Position numbers and translations under genes: made by a program. From Membranipora membranacea (lineage: Eukaryota; Bryozoa; Gymnolaemata; Cheilostomatida; Membraniporidae), in NCBI GenBank assembly GCA_914767715.1, contig OU612073.1:21390001-21454000 (forward strand): a stretch of DNA of 64,000 nt, in the 5' to 3' direction. The notes under the pieces are model-generated. The model had not been told where the DNA came from. It did not search any database and saw nothing but the letters and a program-made list of their open reading frames with translations. This document shows positions 48,987 through 59,562 of the stretch, one piece after another (positions within the stretch are counted from its first letter, which is position 1; each line of letters begins with the position of its first letter).

Positions 48987-51681
48987 ATGGGAGCTGAGAA
49001 CAGATCATATACTTATTGTCAGCAGGTATGGAGAGCTGTACTGTTTATCATGGCTGTAGCTACTTACCTTTATAACATTGGACTTACTGCGGTATCTAGT
49101 ATACCATCCATCAGTAAGTGTGTTTACTATATGCCGATAGTTGAAAGTAAACAAAAGAAAATCATCTAATTTTGTTGACTTCTCATATCTGAATAGGGAG
49201 TTATTGTCTGTATATGATGCACCCAAGGAGGACAAAGAAGAAAGAATCAAAGGTTTTCAATTCACCTATATGTATTTAATAAATAAATTTTACTTAGGTA
49301 TGATCGTTATTCTGTGGATCTGAAGCATATGGCAAGGTGAACAGCTACTAGCATGAGAAAGCCCGATAATTTTCCGATTAAAAATATGAAATATATGTTG
49401 TCTTCAGATTGAATATGACCTAAGTCATACTGAAGATGTAGGTCTTTATCATTATTTGAGTATTTATCAGGTTTTGTATCACTATTTTCCAGGTCCTTGG
49501 AACAGTTCGATTGGAGGAGCCACCCGGAGGTTACCTAATGGTCTTTTACCAGCTAGAGAGGTGTTACGTATATGGTGTAAGTCATCTAGAGTAATTACAA
49601 TCCAATCGTGTTTATTCAAGTCAATTTTTCTCTCTAGGATTTAAGCTGAGTCTTGAGCAGCCGAAGTGTCACTCAGTTCTGGTTTCGTCTAGGAACCTGC
49701 AGGGCTACGAGTTGTGGGTGTACATGGTCAATCTATCCACGACTCATGAAATCCATTATGTCATTTTCTTGAGCTAGTGAAATTAACTTCCAAGCATGAA
49801 CCCTTTCTCTAGAGGCTTTTATATATTACAGATATGATATATTTTCTGAATGCGGCGATGTGTCTCTACCTTGTCATTCTACTCTTCAGAAGACATGAGG
49901 GTAAACCTCTGATCATGGCAGTCAAGTTTATACCCGATAGCTTCCTTTATTCCTACATCATCTACCAAATCAGTTAGTCAAACAAGTTACACTAGAGAAC
50001 TGTTGCCTAGACACTATAGCGATTTCACTAACAATTTAGTCATTCAATATAATTTCATGGGAAATTTGAGCTCCATCTAGATCCTATGGTTTGCTTGGAA
50101 CAATTCAACCGTTGAACTTGAGACTCCAGTTTTCTAGTCCTAAGAACTAACTGGCACTCAGGGTGCTTGCAGGCCCAGTATCAGCTCACAGTCATGAGTG
50201 CGATATCGGCCAAACCCCCAAGCACGGCGCTGACAGGGTTACCATAGATCAAAGACTTCTGAACAAGACTGAGCTCACGGAAGGAAATGTGGTGGTTATG
50301 ATGAAAGTAGACATTACTTGATATAAGATAAATATAATAATGAATCGGCCTCGGTTTCTGATGGATTCAGTTTTTCTTGGGTGGAATATTGGATGGTAGC
50401 ATCTATGTATTAGTTTGTTTGCTAGTCTCAAAAAGCGAAAACTGAGTTGAAAGGTAGAGAATTTGTCATGATGTATTTATTCTGTATTCTGTTACAGGCG
50501 GGCCGGCATGGATAGATGTATATGTGAGAGGGGAGCTGGTCGGGACATTTTTACTGTTAGTTCTGGGAGTTGTCTGTATGCTGGTTTGTCTGATCACCTC
50601 AGCTAAAGCTCTACACTATAACGGAGTGGAGATGGAGGAGGGCGGTCTCAGGGGTGATATATGGACTGTCAGAATACTGGTACAAAATGGTAAGTGTAGC
50701 AGTAATAAGGATATACACTTCCCTGGTAGATTGATTGGGGGGGGGGGGGGGGGGGGTAATCCACCTCATTGCGTGCTAGATTTTGAATACGCTGTTACTG
50801 CCTGCATACATGCAGCCCTGTGTCTATTTGATAGCATTCATTGTTATAATGAATTAAATCAATATTCTACACGTCTATGAAGCGTTGATGATTTCCTGTT
50901 CTCTTGTAGCGATTGCTTGCTATGGCGGCTGGTTGTTATGCGCCGCACTCATCAATAACAACGCCATGCTGGTGAACGTCTCTGGCTTTACCGTAGCAAC
51001 AGCCAGCTGGATCTCACTGGGAATTCTCAATGCAGCTCTTGTCATCTGGTTCTTACTGGAGTCCTTTGTGTTTGATAAGCAACTCAGGTACGTGTGTAAG
51101 CCACAGGCTCAGCTTGATCATAAAATTACATGGTTCAAGGTCACTTTTTGTATGGCAAAATTTACCATCACAAACTGCTCAAGAACTCTATGTAGGCCCT
51201 ATATATGGTCTATTTAAAGACCAAGGGAGTGTTCCGCTCACATTAAAAAAGAGGTATCTGAATTAAGTTCTAGACAAATAGCAGCGTAACCTAGTTGTGG
51301 TATGAATCAAACTGATCTTATGCACCACAAACACAGAGCAACAGTGTAGGAGCTGTGGTGAATTGTGGTATCATCCTCTCATTTCATTATCAGTATTTCA
51401 CCTGACATCACATAATATGCATTGTTGTATGTTTTAGGTACACGTTTACCCAGTATATCCCATTCATACTGGCTACATCAGGTAACTACGTCCTGAGATA
51501 TGACCCTGCAGAGCCGTACACTGTTTATATATTCAGTCTGATGATCGGATCCTGCTCTCTAGCTTTCATAAAAATCCTCATCATGATCATCAGAAGCATC
51601 AAAGACCCGATCAGCTATGAATCTACTTATGCTGATGATAAGAAGCACTTAGAACTGTCTAATATTAATATCGCTGCTTAG
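48987..51681 (+). CDS. Tandem eight-TM membrane protein, paralogue B
   Basis: Six exons: 48987-49113, 49493-49576, 49832-49972, 50498-50689, 50910-51087 and 51438-51681. Lengths and phases are identical to paralogue A, giving 321 residues. Exon 3 differs from A at 2 of 141 bases, but exon 2 differs at about 25 of 84, so identity is very uneven. The sequon in the first outer loop is kept (WNSS). The exon 3 donor is GTTAGT, weaker than GTGAGT in A. Intron 4 holds a run of 20 G. The frame is intact, so B looks functional; role unknown as for A. Confidence 0.82.
50737..50756. repeat. G20 homopolymer in intron 4 of paralogue B
   Basis: Twenty consecutive G near the 5' end of the intron; likely polymorphic in length and quadruplex-prone. 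Confidence 0.9.
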
Positions 51682-51955
51682 AGTTGTATGTCACCTGAGT
51701 AGGATACATCTTAGGTGACAGGTGTATTTAATAAAATCTCACATATTCTCCTTTTCATCACTTTTTTACATGCTGTCATATTGTACTTTCCCTTTTATTT
51801 ATTGATCATTTCATGATTTTATTACCTGCCGATTTATTAGGTATATCATTGTGCTGCCAGTTTTTCTGCCTATCAGTTAATAAAATTCTCATATATCAGA
51901 TATCACTGAGCAGTTTATTTTTGATTTATTATGTTGATAATTACTCTCATAAAGC

Positions 51956-51961
51956 AATAAA
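51956..51961 (+). promoter_or_regulatory. Polyadenylation signal AATAAA, paralogue B
   Basis: AATAAA 275 bp after the stop in the context CATAAAGCAATAAA, conserved with paralogue A. Confidence 0.6.
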
Positions 51962-51969
51962 CAGGGATT

Positions 51970-54900
51970 CAATTTTGATAAAATTAATGGTTACTTTGTA
52001 TATTATAGTGTTTTCACTAGCAGCCATGATGCTGATTAAATGACGGAAGCTGTTTAATCTACATCCTACCTCCTCATGTTCTGTGTCTAGGCACGCACTT
52101 GAATTTAGTTCCGGTTTGATCAGTGACTTTCAAAAATGATGATTGGCATTTTGTGTGCCCAATACGTTTTACTATTGGCACTAGACCAAATACTTTAAGT
52201 TGTTGTCAGTGTGTCCAGGCCCAGGGCTGGCAACTGTTTTTGTGGGAAAGGAGAAATTTCAGTTGGGGAGATAGTTGGCTTTGCGATTATTGAAGGCCGC
52301 AGGGGGGAAGGGAAGGGTGCCAGACTGCCCTCCTGCTCAGGGGAGGGTTCAGATAAATTTTGTATTTTAATTATTCAAAATTAAGGTCTCTGGTGTATAC
52401 ATGTAGCCATATACTAATGGACAAAAGCTTAAATGCAGTGATACTTAATTGGTCGATGGTAAACTGCCTCCGCCGGGAAGTCCTGGGCGACTTTAGTCAA
52501 AGTCTTTGATGCACACCGCTCGGCCTCGCCGACCTGCTGTAGCTCGCAAAATTCAGCGCGAACTGAACCTTCAGGCTCAGTGCAAACCCGAAGGCATTCC
52601 CATGGAAAATAGAGTCAGGTCGATCCATGGAACTGCAGTGATTAACTCATCACCCCTCTTTGTTGTTATGTGCTCTGATGAGAAAGAGTAGCTCTCATAT
52701 TTCTGTATGTTTTGATGGAATGGAAGTTTATTACTTATATTAATTATATGAACTATATGAATTAATAAAATATGAAAACATTTGCATCAAAAGCATCATA
52801 AACAATTTTGGATTATGACTACTCTGTGTCATAGTCTTCAACAACAAAGTCAGCTGTAGGTCGAGTTGAGAGCTGAGGTGACACTGATTCCTGTTTCAGT
52901 TATTTTATCTAGCGAGAAACACATTGGGAATAGAGATAACAAAAATAGGCATAATTTCAAACTTAAAAAAGAGTAGATATTGTTAAAAGGGCTCGAGAGA
53001 GATTGTTTTATTGCTTGTCATCAATGATGAAGCATAATTATAGTGACTGTAAGAAGGCGTTATCATTTAGGAGTCTGATACTAAAAGGTATGAAACTGTT
53101 TATAAAAAACGAGTTGTGTGGCAATTATAGCTGATAAAAATGTTTTCCTACCTGGAACATAATGTTTGTTAAAAATATGGTATTTGTCATTAATAAAATG
53201 TACTGCAGTACTAAGAATTCGGTCTGAGATCAGATTAGGCTCACTGAAAGTTAATTTTGTCATCTCACATGGTATTTCTAAAAACAATGTGGGTACATAT
53301 TCCATCAAGGAGTTGGAGCTTCCAAGTCCGTCATTCTATGTTATATATAGTTTTTCCCTTGATCGAAGGTTCATAAGAAACCACAGAGGATTACGGTGTG
53401 AGAGAGAGAGAGTGGGCTTTCATCTGAAATCAAGTCTCTACTTTATCTAGTGCTATCCACACTCTTTCACTTCCATTTTTAAATTAAATTGACACAGGTT
53501 GTTACAACAGCATTATATCTGCTATATTCAAAATCGGCACCTCTTATTCACATAAATCCTTATTCAACATAAATCCGAAAAATAAGCGCCAACAACTGGA
53601 ACAATGTTATAGAAGCGTTACACAACCAAACTAAACTTTCAAGGCATCAAATCCAATCAGGGTAATCAGCCGCAGCTTCTGGGTGTTTGTTATAGTAATT
53701 TGAGAGTAAGTTGTCATGTTTTTGGAGGGCTGTCAAACCAATGGGGGATGCAAAAGTTCTACGGGCTTAAAAAACTGAGGTAAATTCAATTCACTATAAT
53801 AAATGTTGTTTGCCCCTGTTCGAAGATATCCATAATATGTGAAACCTCCAGTCCATGTTTGCAGAATCCAAAAATTAATAGACCAATTCGGCATGCATTA
53901 AATGTCAGCTACACTCTTGTCATGAAAGGATTGCGGATATTCAATACTCTATCTAAGATCGGAAATATAGACTAAACAACGAGACCATAATGGTGAGTGT
54001 TAGACTCTACCGCGGCGCACTGATTTAAATTTGATCTGCATTCCGAAATAATGAACTTTCATTCTATCTTGTAATTCTTAGAAGGAATAGACAATCAACC
54101 AGTCAAGAAAAACCGATGAAATGTGACAACAATTGCACATCAAATGGCAAATAGCAATAGAATATTGGTGAATTGTTATTAAATTGTCAAATTATGCTCT
54201 GCGGTTCCCAACCTGTTTCCTGGTTGAAACTTTTTCCCAAATTTCTAGTTCTACTGGCAGCTATGAGAGGTAGCTAAGGACAACCATCTACACCTGCAAT
54301 CGGGTTTGCATGCATTCCTAAGACCTGTATCAGCTTTCACATCCCTCACATTCCTGCCATTTGGTGAACAATAAATTGACTTATAAGAAATCCTTCCTCC
54401 GACAACAGTGTGCAATCCCCATTTGTGGCCCAATAATGTCTTATGAAACTGGTCCCTGCCTCAACTAATTTGTAAAATGTAAAATAAAATCTCCGAGAAA
54501 ATCTTGCCTCATTGCATTGCAATTCCAGATGTATGGGTATACCCATAAACGTTAATACTCGAGTAGTTTTGTATTTATGGCCAAACCATTAATCGACTTG
54601 AAAATATAGATTATCTGATATGGGAAAACATTGTTAAAATCAAATATATAAAGACTATTAAAAAGGTGATCAAACTTTCCATTAGCCTTATCACTACCAG
54701 TCTGACTGAACTTTAGTGGCTGTGAAAAGTTCACATTTATATCACATGGTGCTGGTATATCATACTCCTGATTAATTGGTTATACACTAGCTGAAAGCTA
54801 GTCTGGGGGTCTTTCAATTAAAAAGAGCCAAAAACACTACTGATTCGTCTCGTTCCAAAATCTAGCACACATTGAAGGAAATAATATATACATTCTGGAT

Positions 54901-55750
54901 GAACTATTTGGGGTAGAATTCGTCAGTTTGAAAGGCCTTTAAAAAGTATTGCTTATTCTTATTGAAAGACCCGCTTCATTGCTAAATTCATTAAATAATA
55001 ATAAATAATTTTATAATAACGAGGCCTTGATCTTTCATATGCAAAATGGTAGCGTATAGCACCTTCGGAAGAAAATTGCTTGATCCTCTATCTATCCCCA
55101 GTGTCTACGACGACAGAAGGTCATTTTGTCTGCAAAAAGATTCAATCACATTCCAGCATTAAACCTAATCATAATTGTGATCACCTAAGCAGGCCAGCAG
55201 AACATGAAGCATGATCGGTGACTACACCCTTCTGAAGGAGGGGGGATTGAGGACCTGATTAAGTAGCAGCCTAGCAGGTAATACCTGATAATACAATTAT
55301 GCAAACACTGGTTATCTGGAGTGAGTGTTTAGATAAGTGACTAAGATTAATTGACTGTTTTGTAACCATTTCAGAGTCCAAGCTTTCTTCATTGGCCAGA
55401 GGGTTCTAATCTATCTTGCATAACTGACTTGTGGTGAATTCATAACCAATTGAGAAGTTCCAGGGCACAGTTGGCTTTGTAACTGCGCATGCAAAGGCCA
55501 GCTAGTCGAAGAAGTTTGGATAAGGAGATTTCATTCTCAAACAGGGTGAGTTTTAATTGAGATTCTGCATTAATTTCACAGTGAAAATTATAAAACAACC
55601 CCGTTTGCACGGATCATTATTATTAACATATTACTTGTAGGTTCTTGGCAGCATATCTGTGTTTCTCTGTGTGGGTTCCTTGGTTGATTTTCACTTATGA
55701 ACGAGAGAAGACTTTTAAAATTAAAACTCAGGATTTCCTTTTTTTACATG
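51970..55750. other. Intergenic region with unplaced minus-strand coding-like stretches
   Basis: No complete gene. Minus-strand stretches that look coding but do not join: 52819-52890 (separate entry), 53308-53153 (IPCEMTKLTFSEPNLISDR, ending at a CCAG/gtagga donor), 53757-53647 (LQKHDNLLSNYYNKHPEAAA, ending in TGA) and 54768-54552 (EYDIPAPCDINVNFSQPLKF, after a taatcag acceptor, ending in TAA). They may be exons of one or more minus-strand genes or an unrecognised retroelement. Confidence 0.35.
52819..52890 (-). CDS. Possible terminal exon of an unplaced minus-strand gene
   Basis: After a ctgaaacag acceptor the frame gives 23 residues starting ESVSPQLSTRPTADF and ending VVEDYDTE, then TAG. 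The acidic end resembles a real C-terminus. No upstream exon could be joined with confidence. Confidence 0.3.
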   Translation of the reverse strand, partial: ESVSPQLSTRPTADFVVEDYDTE

Positions 55751-55756
55751 GAGTGC

Positions 55757-56030
55757 GGAGGGTTGCAGGGTGGCGTAGTGGTTAGGATTCGTGCTTCTCA
55801 ATCTGAGAGTTGCAGGTTCGAATCCTGGTCACTACACATGCTGCTAAAGGAGGTGAGCTCTCCGGTTAAACCCTAGCTTGCCCACTCCTACCTTGAACAG
55901 GAGTGCGCTAAATAGATGTGATAAAGCTTATTCCAAATACTGTAAGCATATTCTCATTTGCCTGAAAAGGGCCGTGAATAGCAAAATAAAGTTTATATGC
56001 AAAAATAAAAAAAATAAACAAGAAAGTACC
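55757..56030 (+). mobile_element. tRNA-derived SINE
   Basis: The head has an A-box-like TGGCGTAGTGGTTAGG (55771-55786) and a consensus B box GGTTCGAATCC (55815-55825), spaced as in a tRNA. The anticodon arm does not fold normally, so it is not a working tRNA. A unique body follows and an A-rich tail lies near 56001-56030. It lies about 200 bp upstream of paralogue C. Confidence 0.65.
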
Positions 56031-56238
56031 AAATTACAGATTTCAAAGGAGGAATGGAATTCATACAAGCGCATCTACACTCATAGTCATAAAATATAAA
56101 TTGTTTCAATCACACTTCAAATTCCAGCTTAATTTGAGACTTTTTTTAAGGGCCTGTGACCTATGTTGAATGGCTGTCAATCGACGCCGTAACCTTAGCT
56201 ATGTGACACTCTGTTACAGCTGATAGGACAAGACAGAC

Positions 56239-58709
56239 ATGGGGTCAGAAGTGGACACAATGAGAGGTACAGTGTGGAGAGCTGCCCTCTTCATTATCTC
56301 GGTTTTATTATACGCCTCTAATATGGTGATAAAAGGCTTGGATACCAGTCCGACGACAAGTAAGTTCTCATTATTTACAATGTCTGTTTTGAATTGCAAC
56401 TAGTTTTGTACACCCTAGATATGAGCCCCCCCCCCCCCCCCAATTTGTTGCCGCTGCTCTTTGCATGTGTATAGCATTTGCAGATAAAACACATTTTGTA
56501 AAAATATGCTCTGTGGATTCACAATAAAAGATGGTTTCTAAAAAAACTGTCAAAAATAAAAGTATAAGATCATGGTTGCTACCCGCGCTGTTGCCTGTGT
56601 CCCTACCCGCGCTGTTGCCTGTGTCCCTACCCGCGCTGTTGCCTGTGTCCCTACCCGTGCCAAATAGCATAGAGCAATTAAATAGAACCGAGCCGTGTTT
56701 TAATCTATGTTGTGTTGATATTACAGGTCCCTGGAATATAACCGGAATATCTACTCGAGGTAGAGGTGGAACAACCAGCTACATCTCCCCAGATCGGAGA
56801 GTCTTTCAGATATGGAGTAAGTAAGGCATGGAAAGTGGTGACTAAAACACTGCAAGGGTGACACAATATTTAAATTGTTTTTGCCGTTTTAAACTCTTCA
56901 TTTAATATATATTACAGAAGTGTAATGATTTTGTTTTTATTCTTATTTCAGGATTTATCTATGCAATGAGCGGGCTTACATGCTTCTACTTTATATCAGT
57001 ATTGATCAGGAGACACAACAGGCAACCTTTATTTATGGTGATAAAGTTTGTACCAGACTCGTTACTTTACTCTTATATCATATATCATCTTACAGCAGGT
57101 AATTTGTTAATATGCCACTACTCGCTGATCACTGTTCACTACTCACTATTCATAACATGCTGATCACCATTTACCACTCTCTGTTCACAACTCACTATTC
57201 AATACTCACCTGTCGCTACTCACGTTCACTTCTCTCTGTTCTCAAACCTTTTTATTAGTAGTAACTCCGAACAAGTCCACCTTGTGATATTTTTACAATT
57301 ATTGTTAGTCTGCACATTCTACATGAAGCTTTAATTACATCACTATGAACAATTTTTTTACGATTATATTGTGAGTCTCAATTTGAGTTGACAAATGTGC
57401 CCAAAATTAGTATGATATTGGACGGCAACTGGTATTTCTGAAAATGAGTTGTTGCACTCATGACATTATTAAACATTGCGTTGTTACCTTACCTTACAGG
57501 AGGACCAATATGGATGCAGATAAGCAAGGGAGGAGAGTTTGTTAGTAGTTTTTTTGTCATACTTGGTGGAGGAGTCATTACACTGTTGACTGGTCTAATA
57601 ACTTCATCAAGGTCAATCGAAGAACATGGAAGTCAACTGGAAAGGGAGGGACTGAAGAAAGATTTATGGTGTATGCGACTAATAGTACAAAATAGTATGT
57701 ATTTATTAAAATATAAAATATAACACAGTCTTGAGATCAAACAAATTATGCTATCGAATGTATGAGGATTAGGCATCGCTTGGGGCTCAAATCAGTCATT
57801 CCAGAAAGGTGCAAACTTGACTCTCTGCGCCTGACTAGACTTTTATTTTATATTAAAAGGACATGCCCTCTACATCGTTGTGAGTCAAAAAAAATAATGG
57901 TTGAGAGGACTCTATTCATGAATTGTTGTAATCACTCGCTTCTCAATTTACTCTGTTTTTATAGCCTTAGCTCTCTACATCGGATGGTTGAGTTGTGCCT
58001 CAATAATTGTCCTGAACAAAGTGCTGGTCTTCGCATCTGGTGTAGAACTTGTAAGAGCCACATATATTTGTCTGGGGATACTGAACGCTGCCATCTTAGT
58101 ATGGTTCGTGCTAGAGACCTTCGCTTTTGACAAATATCTCAGGTAATTTCGATTATTTCTGCCCAACACTCTCAAGTTCAAGTTATCATGATTCGATAAA
58201 TATATCAGTCTTTAAATTACTGGCATGTCAGCAACGGCTTAAATTAGAAGATACCTAAAATACATTTGTCTCTAGTCTAGAGTTAGTGGCATTACATTAT
58301 CAAATACTCAAAAATTTAATGCCACTAACTCGCATTGCAACTGTTTGAGCGCTTAGACTGATGTGACACTCGTTCGGGAAAGTCTATCTATGAAGAGACC
58401 AGCTAACAGTATTCTTTCAGATCTCCAAATCTGAGTCTAAATGTTTGTGTATTTTTTATTTTCAGGTACACATTCATGCAGTATATACCGTTTATCTTGG
58501 CTACGGTAGGCAACTATGTAAGTCGCTTTGACACTGAGACGCCCTACACTATATATTTTGCGGTGCTTATGATCTTAGCTAGTTGTCTCGCCTTGGTCAA
58601 GATAATTGTCATGGTAGTTAGAACTATCAGAAACCCGATAAGATACTCTCCAAATAAGAGCACTGGAGAATTCGAGCTCCAAGCACAGGATAGTCAGACA
58701 TATCCATGA
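56239..58709 (+). CDS. Eight-TM membrane protein, paralogue C
   Basis: Six exons: 56239-56359, 56727-56816, 56952-57098, 57500-57694, 57965-58142 and 58466-58709. All intron positions and phases match A and B; exons 5 (178 nt) and 6 (244 nt) have the same length. The 324-residue product starts MGSEVDTMRGTVWRAALF, aligning with MGAEN of A and B and supporting the downstream start chosen there. The first-loop sequon is kept (WNITG). Shared motifs: RRH-x3-P, KF-x-PDS-x-LYSYIIY, LR-YTF-x-QYIPFILAT. It is clearly older than the A/B split. The tail (RNPIRYSPNKSTGEF) is diverged. Function unknown. Confidence 0.85.
56579..56660. repeat. 24-bp tandem repeat, three and a half copies
   Basis: The unit CTACCCGCGCTGTTGCCTGT plus GTCC is repeated exactly three times, then a partial. 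It lies in intron 1 of paralogue C and is GC-richer than its surroundings. A C-run lies nearby (about 56428-56441). Confidence 0.9.
58272..58360. mobile_element. Palindromic MITE in intron 5 of paralogue C
   Basis: Inner arms AGTTAGTGGCATTA / TAATGCCACTAACT are perfect. The right side, CGCATTGCAACTGTTTGAGC and GCTTAGACT, matches the right end of the element at 60602-60727. Confidence 0.65.
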
Positions 58710-58799
58710 TGAATCACAACCATTTTCTTTACTTACTGTACTGTACTATCAAATTCTGTTCTTGTTTACTGTATATACTCCACATATTATATTATTTAT

Positions 58800-58805
58800 A
58801 ATAAA
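58800..58805 (+). promoter_or_regulatory. Polyadenylation signal AATAAA, paralogue C
   Basis: AATAAA 91 bp after the stop codon. Confidence 0.45.
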
Positions 58806-58926
58806 AATATGGGCCTCAGACAACAAAGGTTGCTTACTTTATAGTTCTCAAAATGATTATAATGATTAACAATACACATATTTTGAGCAACAGTGATTGT
58901 AACTATGTATACTAGACCCAGTTTGG

Positions 58927-59025
58927 TCCATTTGCCTGCATTCCGAGTAACTCTCGATCCACTGGTGACGCCGCAGGCAAAGGCGTGACCAGTGGAAGGG
59001 AGCAACAGGAATACAGGCAATTGGA
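58927..59025. mobile_element. Palindromic MITE downstream of paralogue C
   Basis: Arms TCCATTTGCCTGCATTCC and GGAATACAGGCAATTGGA, with inner CCACTGGT / ACCAGTGG, fold back with few mismatches. A different family from the AAGCGCTC elements. Confidence 0.6.
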
Positions 59026-59562
59026 TTAAACATGTTTTACATGTATGCTGACCACCACTCAGCAGATAGGCTTATATATGCATGTCACTTTGATTTAGTT
59101 TCATTACGTTCATTACATTAGTTATGATTCTTTTCCATGTCTAATAACAGCAAAGATCATCTCAACTGAAATCTTTTCACACAAGGCGCCAAAATTTCAC
59201 AACATGGTCTGCGTATTAAGTGATAAACTATTACACATCATTCAATCTGCTAACACGTTCAACCTCACTGCACATTTCTTGTTGTTTTAAAAAGGAAATA
59301 GAAAAGCTTTCAAATATGACCAACCAGCATTATATCAGCCTATAAACTTTTGGGAGTTCAAACAGTCTCTCTCCGGAGCTAAAAAATTAGCCCAAATTAC
59401 ATTCCAGTATCAGCACAGTCCTTGATTATTCAGTTAAATAAGTTATATGTTGTCTTCTCCTTCACCAAGAGAACATAACTTGAAATTATGATGCAATTAA
59501 CCCACCTCACCGTATACATTTTAAGAGTGAGCTCTTTACAACAAATCGGAAAAGCTTTACAT

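Noticed and set aside
52506-52691. Short basic ORF in a locally GC-richer patch
   Set aside because: 61 codons, no domain, no splice context; possible transfer or chance, not supportable.
55767-55838. Functional tRNA gene
   Set aside because: The B box is perfect, but the anticodon arm does not fold and the 5' acceptor side does not pair at a normal length; a body and A-rich tail follow, as in a SINE.
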